Source: Haloarcula limicola
Lineage (GTDB): Archaea; Halobacteriota; Halobacteria; Halobacteriales; Haloarculaceae
Direction: 5' to 3'
Assembly: GCF_010119205.1 (NCBI RefSeq)
Contig: NZ_WRXM01000001.1
Span: forward strand, 124,001-188,000
Length of the DNA stretch: 64,000 nt
This document shows, in pieces, positions 52,280 through 61,600 of this stretch. The translations under genes and the position numbers were made by a program. The notes below the pieces were generated by a model. It did not search any database. It saw only the letters and a list, made by a program, of their open reading frames with translations, and was not told the DNA's origin. How positions within the stretch are numbered: position 1 is the stretch's first letter; each line of letters begins with the position of its first letter.

Positions 52280-54187
52280 ATGACTGGAGACGACGACGGC
52301 GCTCATTCGCGGGGCCGGACAGCGGACGCTCCGACTGGGCGAACCAACGAACCGGAGCGCGAGCGGACGCTTCGCGGTCGATTCCGGCGCGTAGTGCCGT
52401 CGGTCGTCCGACGAAACTACGCCGCCAGACTGGTGGTGACTCTCGCTGTCGTCGCGCTTCTCGTCGGTGCCGCTGGGTTAACGGGCTACGTTCAGGTCCG
52501 GAAGGCGGTCGAGGACGACCGGACCGAGATGCTGACGGAGACGGCGACGCTCCGCGCGTCGTCGCTCGGCGAGTGGCAGTCCGGCGTTCGAGCGCAGGCA
52601 CGGACTTTCTCCGGTACGCCGGCGCTCGGCGGCGGAAACGGGACGGACCGCCGACAGGCGCTCCGGCGGCTCACGGCGACGTCGTCGTCGAACGTGGTCG
52701 AAATCCACTACGTCGACGTCTCGGGGGCACAGGCGGTGGTCGCGGCCAGCGCCGAGCGGTCCGCGACCGAACGGTCGGTTGCGTCCATGCGACCCGCGTG
52801 GCGGCCCGCCGTCCGCGAGGCGGGGGCCTCGACCGATCCGACGGCGGTGGTGCCGTCGGCCGCCTACGAGCGAGACGGGCGGCAGGCGATGGCGTTCGCC
52901 AGCCCGGTCGCCGGCCGCGACGCCGTCTTGCTGGTCGTCGGGACGGTAGACGGTCGACAGCTCGACGGCGGTGCGATGGGAACGACGGCGGTCCTCGACG
53001 GAGCGGGCGACCCCGTGTTTCCGACGGCGGCGAGAGACACCGAGCGGTACGCCGCGCACGCGGGATTCGAGACCGCCAGAGGCGGCGCGACCGCGACCGG
53101 CGAGGCGGGCGACGAGGCGTTCGCGTACGCGCCGGTCGACGGGACGCCGTGGGTCGTGGTGACCGCTGCCGACCGGGCGACGCTCTTCGGGCCGTCGGGG
53201 GTAGTCGGTCGCACTCTCGCCGCCGTTGTCGCCCTCGCGGTTCTCTCGCTGGGCGTCGCGGCGCTCGTCGTCTCCCGCGAGACGGTGACCCCGCTCGTCC
53301 GGCTCCGAGCGCGCATCGAGTCGATCGAGGACGGCAACCTCGGTGCGGACCTCTCGACCGACCGCGAGGACGAGATCGGCCGGCTCTACGACGCCGTCTC
53401 CGACGCGCGCGACGCCCTCGCCGAGCAGATACGACAGGCCCGCGAGGCCCGGGAGATGGCGGAGCAGTCCAAACGGGAACTGGAGCGACAGAACGACCGC
53501 CTCGACCAGTTCGCCTCGACGCTGTCACACGACCTCCGGAACCCGCTGACGGTCGCCCGCGGCCACCTCGAACTGCTCTCGGCGCAGCTGACGACGCTGG
53601 ACGGGGAAACGGATAGGGCGGAGTTACAGACCCACGTCGAGAAGGTCGAGGGCTCTCACGACCGCATCGAGTCCATCATCGACGACGTGCTCACGCTGAC
53701 GCGGGAAGGGGAGAGCATCGAACAGACGGAAGAAGTCGCCCTCGACACCGTGGCCCGCGACGCGTGGGAGAACGTAGACAGCGGGGACGCGACCCTCGAA
53801 ATCGCGGGGAACCGTTCCATCCGCGCCGACCGTTCGCGTCTCCTCCGCGGACTGGAGAACCTGTTTCGCAACTCCGTGGATCACGTCGGCGGGGACGTCA
53901 CGGTCGAAGTCGGGTTGCTCTCGGACGGGTTCTACGTCGCCGACGACGGGCCGGGCATCCCCGAGTCGCAGTTAGACGAGATCTTCGAGTACGGGCACAC
54001 GACCAGCGAGGACGGGACCGGACTGGGGCTGTCCATCGTCAAGACCATCGCGGAGGCCCACGGCTGGCGGCTCTACGTCGACAGCACGTACGAGGACGGC
54101 GCGATGTTCGTCTTCTCGGACGTGGCGAGCGGCGACGACCTCGACTGGTCGGACAGCGAGTTCGAGCGGGTCGACGTAGACGACTGA
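52280..54187 (+). CDS. Membrane-bound sensor histidine kinase (extracellular sensor-HAMP-HisKA-HATPase)
   Basis: A 635-residue transmembrane kinase. TM1 is at about 50-72 and TM2 at about 309-331, flanking a 235-residue extracellular domain that resembles a Cache-type sensor. A HAMP domain (about 332-383) and a short coiled coil (EQIRQAREAREMAEQSKRELERQNDRL) follow. The phospho-acceptor is His417 in SHDLRNPL. The N box is LENLFRNSVDHVGG and the G boxes are ADDGPGIP and DGTGLGLSIV. The ligand is unknown and no response regulator is adjacent. Confidence 0.94.
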   Translation: MTGDDDGAHSRGRTADAPTGRTNEPERERTLRGRFRRVVPSVVRRNYAARLVVTLAVVALLVGAAGLTGYVQVRKAVEDDRTEMLTETATLRASSLGEWQSGVRAQARTFSGTPALGGGNGTDRRQALRRLTATSSSNVVEIHYVDVSGAQAVVAASAERSATERSVASMRPAWRPAVREAGASTDPTAVVPSAAYERDGRQAMAFASPVAGRDAVLLVVGTVDGRQLDGGAMGTTAVLDGAGDPVFPTAARDTERYAAHAGFETARGGATATGEAGDEAFAYAPVDGTPWVVVTAADRATLFGPSGVVGRTLAAVVALAVLSLGVAALVVSRETVTPLVRLRARIESIEDGNLGADLSTDREDEIGRLYDAVSDARDALAEQIRQAREAREMAEQSKRELERQNDRLDQFASTLSHDLRNPLTVARGHLELLSAQLTTLDGETDRAELQTHVEKVEGSHDRIESIIDDVLTLTREGESIEQTEEVALDTVARDAWENVDSGDATLEIAGNRSIRADRSRLLRGLENLFRNSVDHVGGDVTVEVGLLSDGFYVADDGPGIPESQLDEIFEYGHTTSEDGTGLGLSIVKTIAEAHGWRLYVDSTYEDGAMFVFSDVASGDDLDWSDSEFERVDVDD

Positions 54188-54271
54188 GTCTGGCGGCGGT
54201 CCCGGCCCAGCGGCCGCCGGCAGCGACGCCGACCGCTACACACAAACCGCGACGATTCTAACGGCGGGCCA

Positions 54272-55207
54272 ATGAGTGAGCAGTCGGCGACTGCGGATCT
54301 CCCCGGTGACGTGCCCGCGGACCCGTCCTCAGTGCAGCGGGCGCTGATCGAGTGGTACGAGGCCGACCATCGAGCGTACCCGTGGCGGCAGACCGACGAC
54401 CCCTACGAGATCCTCGTCTCGGAGGTGATGAGCCAGCAGACCCAGCTCGACCGCGTCGTCGGTGCGTGGGAGGACTTCCTCGACCGCTGGCCCGCCGTCT
54501 CGGACCTCGCGGCGGCCGACCGGAGCGACGTGGTCGGCTTCTGGACCGACCACTCGCTGGGGTACAACAACCGCGCGAAGTACCTCCACGAGGCCGCGAG
54601 GCAGATCCGCGACGACCACGGCGGCGAGTGGCCCCGCGACCCCGACGGCCTCTCGAAGTTGATGGGCGTCGGTCCCTACACCGCCAACGCCGTCGCCTCC
54701 TTCGCGTTCAATAACGGAAATGCCGTCGTGGATACCAACGTGAAGCGGGTGCTGTACCGCGCCTTCGACGTGCCCGACGACGACGACGCCTTCGAGGAAG
54801 TCGCACAGGCGCTCATGCCCGAGGGGGAGTCCCGCGTCTGGAACAACGCCGTCATGGAGCTGGGCGGCGTCGCCTGCCAGAAGACGCCGGACTGCGACGG
54901 CGCGGAGTGCCCGTGGCGCGAGTGGTGCTCCGCCTACGCGACCGGGGACTTCACCGCGCCGGACGTGCCGACCCAACCCGAATTTGACGGGAGTCGCCGG
55001 CAGTTCCGCGGGCGCGTCGTCTCGACGCTGAAGGAGTACGACGAGCTCGCGCTGGACGACCTCGGCCCGCGCATCCGCGTCGATTACGCGCCGGAGGGCG
55101 AGTACGGCCGGGAGTGGCTCCGCGGACTGGTCGGCGACCTCGCCGACGACGAGTTAGTGACCGTCGATGAGCGGGACGGCGAGACGGTCGCCCGACTCCG
55201 GCGGTAG
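54272..55207 (+). CDS. mutY: A/G-specific adenine DNA glycosylase MutY
   Basis: A 311-residue MutY that removes adenine mispaired with 8-oxoguanine. The catalytic Glu is in EVMSQQTQ, the helix-hairpin-helix is LMGVGPYTANAVASFAF, and VVDTNVKRVLYRAF carries the catalytic Asp. The [4Fe-4S] cysteines are arranged as CQKTPDCDGAECPWREWC, i.e. C-x5-C-x4-C-x5-C, different from the bacterial C-x6-C-x2-C-x5-C. The C-terminal region is short and lacks the MutT-like recognition domain of bacterial MutY. The start at 54272 follows the kinase gene by 84 nt. Confidence 0.95.
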   Translation: MSEQSATADLPGDVPADPSSVQRALIEWYEADHRAYPWRQTDDPYEILVSEVMSQQTQLDRVVGAWEDFLDRWPAVSDLAAADRSDVVGFWTDHSLGYNNRAKYLHEAARQIRDDHGGEWPRDPDGLSKLMGVGPYTANAVASFAFNNGNAVVDTNVKRVLYRAFDVPDDDDAFEEVAQALMPEGESRVWNNAVMELGGVACQKTPDCDGAECPWREWCSAYATGDFTAPDVPTQPEFDGSRRQFRGRVVSTLKEYDELALDDLGPRIRVDYAPEGEYGREWLRGLVGDLADDELVTVDERDGETVARLRR

Positions 55208-55252
55208 CGCCCCACCGAAACCGAGATACCGGTTCGCCGTCAGAGAGGTGGT

Positions 55253-57007
55253 ATGTCGGGCGATATCGGGCTGGACGGGCGGGACGAGCCGTCGCGGACG
55301 GCCGAGGACCACGTCGAACTGCTCTCCGAACTGGATTCGCACGACCTCGCGCTGGCGATGGACCTCGTCGAGTCGGGCGACGCCGACGTCTTCGATATCC
55401 ACGGGGAGAGCGACCCGGACGCGGTGTTCCCCCAGTCGGTGGCGAGCGGCGGACCGACGCCGAGCGGCGTCATCCTCTGGACGCGCGTCGACCCCGAGCG
55501 GTTCGACACGGAGACGCCGCTCGGCGTGCAGGTGGCGACGGACGAGGCGTTCGAGGACGTGGTCTACGACGGCGTCGTGACCGACGGCGAGCGCATCGCC
55601 GCCCACGACTACACGGTGAAAGTCGACGTCGACGGCCGCCTCGACCCCGATACCGAGTACCGCTATCGGTTCGTCTACGACGGCGTCGCCTCCCGGACCG
55701 GGCGCTGTCAGACGCTTCCGCGTCCCGAGGACTCTCCCGATTCGCTCCGCATTGCCGTCCTCGCCTGCCAGAACTACCTCAACGGCTACTTCCCGGCGCT
55801 GGGCCACGTCGCCGAAGAGGACGTGGACTTCGTCGTCCACCTGGGCGACTTCATCTACGAGTCCGGCGACGGCCACTTCAAGGGCCTCGGGTCCTACGAG
55901 TACGAGGGCCGGGAGCTGTCGCTGCCCAGCGGCTACGACCGCGTGCGGAACCTCGACGACTACCGCTACCTCCACCGGACCTACCGCTCGGACCGCTTCC
56001 TTCAGCGCGCCCTGGAGTCGCACACGCTCGTCGCCGGCTGGGACGACCACGAGATGGTCAACGACGTCTACTGGGACAGTCGGACCGACGCGCCCGCGGG
56101 CGATCACCCGCGCGGCGGCGACCCCGAGTTCATGACCGAACTCGTCGCCGACGCGATGCACGCGTGGTGGGAGTACATGCCCGCACGCGTCGAGTACGAC
56201 CCCAACGGCGAGTCCCTCCAGGAGCGGTTCAGACTCTGGCGGACGCTGGAGTTCGGCGACCTCGTCTCGCTGTCGCTGACCGACGAGCGCCTCTTTCGGG
56301 ACCCGCCGCGGGAGGCGATCCCGACGCCCGATAACGTCGGCCCCCACCGCGAACCGCCGGGGCGGACGATGCTCGGCGAGGAGCAACGCGAGTGGCTCGT
56401 CGACACCATCGTCGACTCCGAAGCCAAGTGGACGGTGTGGGCCGACGAGGTGCTGACCATCCCGTTCCGCCTCGGCTCCGGGCCGCTGTCGGTCTACCCC
56501 GTTCAGGGCGGCTGGGACGGCTACACGCGCGAGCGCCTGCAGGTGGTCGAGGCCATCGCCGCCGCCGACGTGACGAACTTCGTGACGCTGACCGGCGACA
56601 TGCACTGTTACATAGCCGGCTATCAGCAGACCTCCTATCCCGGCCGCGTCACCGGCGGCGAGGGGGTCGCGCAGGGCGAGCGCATCGGCGTCGAGTTCAT
56701 GACCCCTGCCGTCACGTCGCTCAACGCCGCCGAAGCGCTCCATCTCACTCGCGGACTCCGCGGGAAACTGACCGAACCGCTGCTGAGTAAACTCGTCGCC
56801 GCGATGAACCCCCACATCGAGTTCTTCGACAGCCACAACTGGGGCTACTCGGTCGTGGAGTTCACTCGCGAGGACTGCACCTACGTCGGATACGGCGTGG
56901 ACAAGACCGTCGATTCGATAGACGGCGACCGCTCGGTGGTCGTCGCCTACCGCGTCCCCGACGGCGTCGTCGACCTCGTCGACGTGACCCACGAGTACCG
57001 AACATAG
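55253..57007 (+). CDS. PhoD-like phosphatase/phosphodiesterase family protein
   Basis: A 584-residue PhoD-family protein. The N-terminal domain contains VFPQSVASGGPTPSGVILWTRV and a beta-rich region to about residue 150. The metallophosphoesterase domain has VVHLGDFIYESGDG, LVAGWDDHEMVNDVY and FVTLTGDMHCYIAGY, the expected metal-ligand blocks. PhoD enzymes act on phosphodiesters or phosphomonoesters. There is no Tat or Sec signal in the first 40 residues, so this one is predicted to be cytoplasmic, in contrast to classical exported PhoD. The start is an ATG at 55253. Confidence 0.9.
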   Translation: MSGDIGLDGRDEPSRTAEDHVELLSELDSHDLALAMDLVESGDADVFDIHGESDPDAVFPQSVASGGPTPSGVILWTRVDPERFDTETPLGVQVATDEAFEDVVYDGVVTDGERIAAHDYTVKVDVDGRLDPDTEYRYRFVYDGVASRTGRCQTLPRPEDSPDSLRIAVLACQNYLNGYFPALGHVAEEDVDFVVHLGDFIYESGDGHFKGLGSYEYEGRELSLPSGYDRVRNLDDYRYLHRTYRSDRFLQRALESHTLVAGWDDHEMVNDVYWDSRTDAPAGDHPRGGDPEFMTELVADAMHAWWEYMPARVEYDPNGESLQERFRLWRTLEFGDLVSLSLTDERLFRDPPREAIPTPDNVGPHREPPGRTMLGEEQREWLVDTIVDSEAKWTVWADEVLTIPFRLGSGPLSVYPVQGGWDGYTRERLQVVEAIAAADVTNFVTLTGDMHCYIAGYQQTSYPGRVTGGEGVAQGERIGVEFMTPAVTSLNAAEALHLTRGLRGKLTEPLLSKLVAAMNPHIEFFDSHNWGYSVVEFTREDCTYVGYGVDKTVDSIDGDRSVVVAYRVPDGVVDLVDVTHEYRT

Positions 57008-57070
57008 TGACGACCCGAACGAACCACGCTTTCACCGCCTCTTTTAATCTGTCCGGCCCTGAGCTAACGC

Positions 57071-57649
57071 ATGTCCAGACCGCACGTCGTCGGTATCGCC
57101 GGGAGCCTCCGCGACGAGAGTTACACCCGCGTCGCTATCGAGCGAGCGCTCGCCGAAGCCGAAGTCGCGGGCGGGACGACCGAACTGCTCGATCTCCGGG
57201 AGTTCGACCTCCCGGTCTTCGACGCCGACGCCCGCGAGGCCGGCGACGCGACTCGACTGACCGACGCCGTCGCCGAGGCCGACGCGATCCTCCTCGGGAC
57301 GCCGGTGTATCACGGGTCGTTCTCCGCGCCGCTGAAGAACGCGCTCGACTACTGCGGGTTCGACGAGTTCGAGAACAAGACGGTCGGGCTGCTCGCCGTC
57401 GCCGGCGGCAGCTTCCCAATCACGGCGCTCGAACACCTCCGCTCGGTCTGCCGGGCGCTGAACTGCTGGGTAATCCCCCACCAGGCGGCCATCCCGCGGG
57501 CGAGAAACGCCGTCGAAGCGGGCGCGATAACCGACCCGGACATCGACGAGCGAGTGGCGCGACTCGGCGAGGAGGCGGTGCAGTACGCCAACATCGAACC
57601 GGACCCGCCGTGTTTCGAGAGCACGGAGAACGTCGGCGCGGACGATTAG
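57071..57649 (+). CDS. NAD(P)H-dependent FMN reductase
   Basis: A 192-residue flavodoxin-like protein. The FMN-binding phosphate loop is GSLRDESYTRVAIERAL and the catalytic region is LLGTPVYHGSFSAPLKNALDYCG, which matches the NADPH-dependent FMN reductase family. It reduces free flavin or other acceptors. It follows the PhoD-like gene on the same strand, about 64 nt downstream. Confidence 0.92.
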   Translation: MSRPHVVGIAGSLRDESYTRVAIERALAEAEVAGGTTELLDLREFDLPVFDADAREAGDATRLTDAVAEADAILLGTPVYHGSFSAPLKNALDYCGFDEFENKTVGLLAVAGGSFPITALEHLRSVCRALNCWVIPHQAAIPRARNAVEAGAITDPDIDERVARLGEEAVQYANIEPDPPCFESTENVGADD

Positions 57650-57700
57650 CCGCGGAGACGACTCGCAACTGTCATATCCGACCGGCCGCTACACCGAAAC

Positions 57701-58333
57701 GTGACACAGTGGGTCGAGAACACGACGGGCGGGCGCGACAGGGGGCCGACCGCGCTGGCCCGCGCGTGGGGAGAGATCCTCGTCCGTCCCCGGCGGTTCT
57801 TCCGGACCGGCGTCGCGCCCGGCGACCAGGCGCCGGGGCTGATATTCGCGGCGCTGGTCGTCGCCCTCGAAGAGCTGAGTCGGTTTCTCGTCGTCGACTT
57901 GGCTCGCCGCGGCGTCGTCTCGACCGGGCCGTTCGCGTATCCCGCCATCGGCGAGTTCACGCCGGGCCTCGCGGTTCTCGTCCTGCTCGCGGTCGTCGTC
58001 TTCGTCGCGCCGGCGACGGTCCACCTGACGGCGGCGCTCCAGACGCTGCTGTTGATCCCCGTCGCCTCCGAGCGCGGGGGCGTCAGCGAGACGGTGCAGG
58101 TGCTCTGCTACGCGATGGCCCCCTGCGTCTTCGCGGGACTCCCCTCGCCCGAACTCCGGGTTCTCGTCACGCTCTGGGGGGTGGGGCTGTACGTCGTCGG
58201 TACCGCCGTCGTCCACGAACTCCGCCTGGGCTTCGCGGCCGTTCTCGCGGCGCTCCCCGCCGCGATCGTCTTCGGGTACGGCTTTCGGGGCTTTCACGCC
58301 CTGGCGACGCTCGCGTCGAGTGGTGGGTTTTAG
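57701..58333 (+). CDS. Yip1-like membrane protein
   Basis: A 210-residue protein starting with GTG. Five hydrophobic helices (about 46-68, 88-112, 114-130, 145-170 and 178-205) and the segment ILVRPRRFFRTGVAPGDQAPGLIFAALVVALEELSRFL match the YIP1 family of prokaryotic membrane proteins. The role is unknown. It is preceded by the FMN reductase on the same strand and followed by a small conserved gene after 24 nt. Confidence 0.82.
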   Translation: MTQWVENTTGGRDRGPTALARAWGEILVRPRRFFRTGVAPGDQAPGLIFAALVVALEELSRFLVVDLARRGVVSTGPFAYPAIGEFTPGLAVLVLLAVVVFVAPATVHLTAALQTLLLIPVASERGGVSETVQVLCYAMAPCVFAGLPSPELRVLVTLWGVGLYVVGTAVVHELRLGFAAVLAALPAAIVFGYGFRGFHALATLASSGGF

Positions 58334-58357
58334 GCGTCGGCGGCCCGCGGTTCGGGT

Positions 58358-58621
58358 ATGCTCAGCATCGACATCGAGCAGTTCATGCTGGAACTGAAAG
58401 ACGGCGCGTTCAAGAACGTCGGCCCGTCGAACAAGCAGGCGACCATCAAGATGTACGATGTCGAAGGCGTGGACGTCCGCGAATACGGTGACAAGCGAGT
58501 GAAACTCGCCTTCGAGGACGAACAGGGCAGCGAGGTGGAGATTGCCCTGTTCCCCGAACAGGCCAGAGCGGTCGCTTCAGGCCTCGAACTGCTGGAATCG
58601 GAGAGCGACGTGCTGGACTGA
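58358..58621 (+). CDS. Small haloarchaeal conserved protein
   Basis: An 87-residue soluble protein (MLSIDIEQFMLELKDGAFKNVGPSNKQATIKMYDVEGVDVREYGDKRVKLAFEDEQGSEVEIALFPEQARAVASGLELLES in outline: a helix, a beta-sheet core and a final helix). No recognised motif. Its neighbours in haloarchaea are often DNA-repair or RNA genes, and here it precedes the RecJ-like gene, but no function is assigned. Confidence 0.72.
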   Translation: MLSIDIEQFMLELKDGAFKNVGPSNKQATIKMYDVEGVDVREYGDKRVKLAFEDEQGSEVEIALFPEQARAVASGLELLESESDVLD

Positions 58622-58686
58622 ATCGGCGCGTCGCCGACGCGAGGAATTCGACAACAGTTTTAGGCAGCGCCTGCTTTCGTCGTCTA

Positions 58687-60939
58687 ATGGGTTCGTGTAT
58701 CATTTGCGGCACGTCCGTCGAAGGACGTATCTGTGACCTCCACGAGGAGGACGCCCTGTTCGTATTCCGAGGCAACAGCGCTGACCAACTGACCGTCGAC
58801 CGGTACTACCGCGGTACCGTGGACGGATTCGCCGAGTTCGGCGTCTTCGTCGACATCGGCGACAGCGTCACGGGGCTCCTCCACCGGAGCGAACTGGATC
58901 GCCGGCTCGACTCCCTCGACTGGGACTCGGGCGACGAGGTGTACGTTCAGGTGAAGAACGTCCGCGACAACGGCAACATCGACCTGGGCTGGTCCATCCG
59001 CCAGTCAGAGCGCGAGTTCCGCGGCGTCCTCGTCGACGACCCCGAAGTCGGTCACTCGACGCTGCTCGAAGAGGACGAAGACGACGAAGCGGAGGCGGGT
59101 GCGGCGGATTCGGGAAACGGTAGCACGCGGGACGATTCGACCGGACGGAACGACGAGAGCGGCGAGACCGCCGAAGTCGCCGAGACGGAATCCGACGCCG
59201 GAGCCGTCAGTCGGTCGAGCGACGCCGAGCGCGTAGACGGCGCCGGCAGCGTCGGCTCGACGGAGAGCGAAGTCGACGACGCGGCGACGACGGAGACGGA
59301 CGCCGCCCAGAGCGGCGGGAGCGCGGCGGTCGTCGAGGAACAGACCGAATCCGACACCGAAGCGACAGCGGCCGACTCGACCGACGCCGAAGCGGCCGAC
59401 GCTGAAACGGCCGATGCCGAAGCGACCGACGCGGAACCGCAGACGGTCGCCGTCGGAGCGCTCTCGGAACACGTCGGCGAGGACGTTCGCCTCGAAGGCG
59501 AGGTCGTCGGCATCCGACAGACCTCCGGTCCGACGGTGTTCGAACTCCACGACGAGACCGGCACCGTCGACTGCGCCGCGTTCGTCGAGGCCGGCGTCCG
59601 CGCTTACCCCGACGTCGAGGAGGGCGACTTCGCCCGGTTCGACGGCGAGGTGCGCCGCCGACGCGGCGAGATCCAGGTCGAGACCGAGGACCTCTCGGTC
59701 CTCGAAGACGCGGAGCGCGACGAGGTCGAACAGCGCCTCGCGGACGCGCTGGACGACGAGGCCCGCCCCGACAGCGTCGACCCGCTGGCCGACGACCCGG
59801 CCATCGACGCCCTCTCCGAGGACCTCGTCGAGGTGGCCACGGAGATCAGGAAAGCGGTCCTCACTGACCGCCCGGTCATCGTCCGGCACGCCAACACGGC
59901 CGACGGCTACCTCGCGGGCAGCGCGCTCGAACGGGCGACGCTCCCGCTGGTCACCGACCAGCACCGCCGCACCGACGCGCAGTACCACTACTTCGACCGC
60001 CGACCGCTCGAAGGCGGCGTCTACGACATGGACGACGCGACGAAGGACACGTCGACCATGCTCGACAACCGCGCGCGCCACGACGAGCAACTGCCGCTGT
60101 TCGTCTTCGTCGCCGCCGGCGGCACCCGCGAGAGCCTCGACGGCTTCGACCTGCTGAACGTCTACGGCGCGCCGACGGTGCTCGTCGACGACATCGACGT
60201 CGACGGCGCGGTCACCGACGCCGTGGACGCCGCGGTCTCGCCGAGCCTGGCCGACGCGCCCGAGACGACCGCGACGGCGCTGGCCGCCAACGTCGCCGCC
60301 CACGTCAACGACGGCGTGCGCGAGGACCTCCGCCACCTGCCCGCGGTGAGCTTCTGGGAGGGCGTCCCCGACGCCTACCACGAGGCCGCCGGCGAGGCGG
60401 GCTACGACGACGAGGCGGTCACGCAGCTCCGCGAGGCCGTCGCGCTGGAGGCCCACTACCAGTCCTACGAGGACAAGCGCGAGCTCATCACCGACCTCGT
60501 CTTCGGCGACGACGAGGACGACGTGGGCGGTCTCGCCGGTCACATCGCGGAGCAGTTCCGCGAGCGAGTGGACGACGAGGTTTCGACGGCGAAGGCCAAC
60601 CTCGACTACCGCTCCGTCGAGGACGCCGAGGTGGCCGTGCTGGACACGGACGCGTACTCTCACCAGTACGAGTTCCCGCCCGAGACGCTCCTGCTCGACG
60701 AGCTCCACCGCGACGTCCGCGACGAGGCCGACGCCGTCGTCGGCATCTCTACGGACACGCTGTACGTCCGCACCGACGCCGACGTGGACGTCCACGAACT
60801 GGCCGCCACCGTCGCCGAGAACGCGCCGGAAGGCGGCGTCGCCCCGCGGAGCGTCCGCGAGGGCTCGATCCGCTACCTCGCAGGTGAGCGCGACGCCGTG
60901 CTCGACGCGCTCCTGTCGGCGCTCGGCGACGAACTGTAG
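58687..60939 (+). CDS. RecJ/DHH-family protein with zinc finger, S1 and OB domains (catalytic motifs degenerate)
   Basis: A 750-residue protein. Residues 1-17 have a zinc-finger-like CIICGTSVEGRICDLH. An S1 RNA-binding domain follows (about 36-106, GTVDGFAEFGVFVDIGDSVTGLLHRSEL). A 140-residue acidic Ala/Asp/Glu/Thr linker with ADAETADAEATDAE repeats leads to an OB fold (about 255-345). The rest is a DHH phosphoesterase-like domain. The first acidic motif reads RHANTADG rather than the HxDxDG of active enzymes, and no DHH motif is seen, so activity is doubtful. It resembles haloarchaeal RecJ3/RecJ4-type proteins and precedes the cupin and elp3 genes. Confidence 0.83.
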   Translation: MGSCIICGTSVEGRICDLHEEDALFVFRGNSADQLTVDRYYRGTVDGFAEFGVFVDIGDSVTGLLHRSELDRRLDSLDWDSGDEVYVQVKNVRDNGNIDLGWSIRQSEREFRGVLVDDPEVGHSTLLEEDEDDEAEAGAADSGNGSTRDDSTGRNDESGETAEVAETESDAGAVSRSSDAERVDGAGSVGSTESEVDDAATTETDAAQSGGSAAVVEEQTESDTEATAADSTDAEAADAETADAEATDAEPQTVAVGALSEHVGEDVRLEGEVVGIRQTSGPTVFELHDETGTVDCAAFVEAGVRAYPDVEEGDFARFDGEVRRRRGEIQVETEDLSVLEDAERDEVEQRLADALDDEARPDSVDPLADDPAIDALSEDLVEVATEIRKAVLTDRPVIVRHANTADGYLAGSALERATLPLVTDQHRRTDAQYHYFDRRPLEGGVYDMDDATKDTSTMLDNRARHDEQLPLFVFVAAGGTRESLDGFDLLNVYGAPTVLVDDIDVDGAVTDAVDAAVSPSLADAPETTATALAANVAAHVNDGVREDLRHLPAVSFWEGVPDAYHEAAGEAGYDDEAVTQLREAVALEAHYQSYEDKRELITDLVFGDDEDDVGGLAGHIAEQFRERVDDEVSTAKANLDYRSVEDAEVAVLDTDAYSHQYEFPPETLLLDELHRDVRDEADAVVGISTDTLYVRTDADVDVHELAATVAENAPEGGVAPRSVREGSIRYLAGERDAVLDALLSALGDEL

Positions 60940-60994
60940 ATTCGCGGAACTTCTCTCGCGGAGCTTTTTCATCGCGTCCGTCGTCGGCAGTAAC

Positions 60995-61480
60995 ATGAGC
61001 GACGGCCCGGTCAACGCCGACGATCTGGAGTGGACGACGCACGAACACGGACAGCGCACGTTCAAGCGCAAACAGCTGGGCGCGGCTGCCGGCGGCGAGG
61101 AACTCGGGACGAGCCTCTACGAGGTCGAGTCGGGCAAGCGGCTGTGGCTTCGCCACTATCACGAGGGCAACGAGGAGGCGCTGTTCGTCTTAGACGGCGG
61201 CGGGACGCTCTGGCTCGGTCCCGACTCGGCGGAACACACGCTCGAATCCGGTGACTACGTCGCCCTCCCCGCCGGAGAGGAGAGCGCTCACGAGATCGAG
61301 GCGGGCGAGGACGGCCTCCGCCTGCTCGCGGTCTCGACTATGGAGGAGCCGGACATCACGGTCTATCCCGACAGGGAGATGGTCGGTCTCTACGCCGGCT
61401 CAGCCCCCGGTGGGGACAGCGACGAGCGGTCGCTCTCGACGTATCTGGATAGGAATGCGGAGATGGAGTATTGGGAGTAG
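60995..61480 (+). CDS. Cupin-domain protein
   Basis: A 161-residue single cupin. The two conserved motifs are HYHEGNEEALFVLDGGGTLWLG and GDYVALPAGEESAHEIEAG, with the His/Glu ligands for a metal in the first and a final His in the second. The substrate cannot be read. The stop TAG (61478-61480) is itself the first bases of the intergenic repeat motif AGTAGCGAGGG, so the repeat insertion may have set the 3' end. Confidence 0.88.
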   Translation: MSDGPVNADDLEWTTHEHGQRTFKRKQLGAAAGGEELGTSLYEVESGKRLWLRHYHEGNEEALFVLDGGGTLWLGPDSAEHTLESGDYVALPAGEESAHEIEAGEDGLRLLAVSTMEEPDITVYPDREMVGLYAGSAPGGDSDERSLSTYLDRNAEMEYWE

Positions 61481-61600
61481 CGAGGGTCTGACCGCAGGGA
61501 AAACCCTCGAATTGCGAACGAGGAGCGGAGCGACTCGTGAGCAGTAGCGCGGTTTGAGCGAACGAAGTGAGCGAGAACCGCGAACGCAATGCGGTGAGGG
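61479..61600 (+). repeat. Intergenic repeat, copy B (homologous to 47739-47862)
   Basis: Starts at the cupin stop and aligns end to end with the block at 47739. It includes the stems CGAGGGT/ACCCTCG (61481-61509) and CGCGGTT/AACCGCG (61548-61582). Confidence 0.85.
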
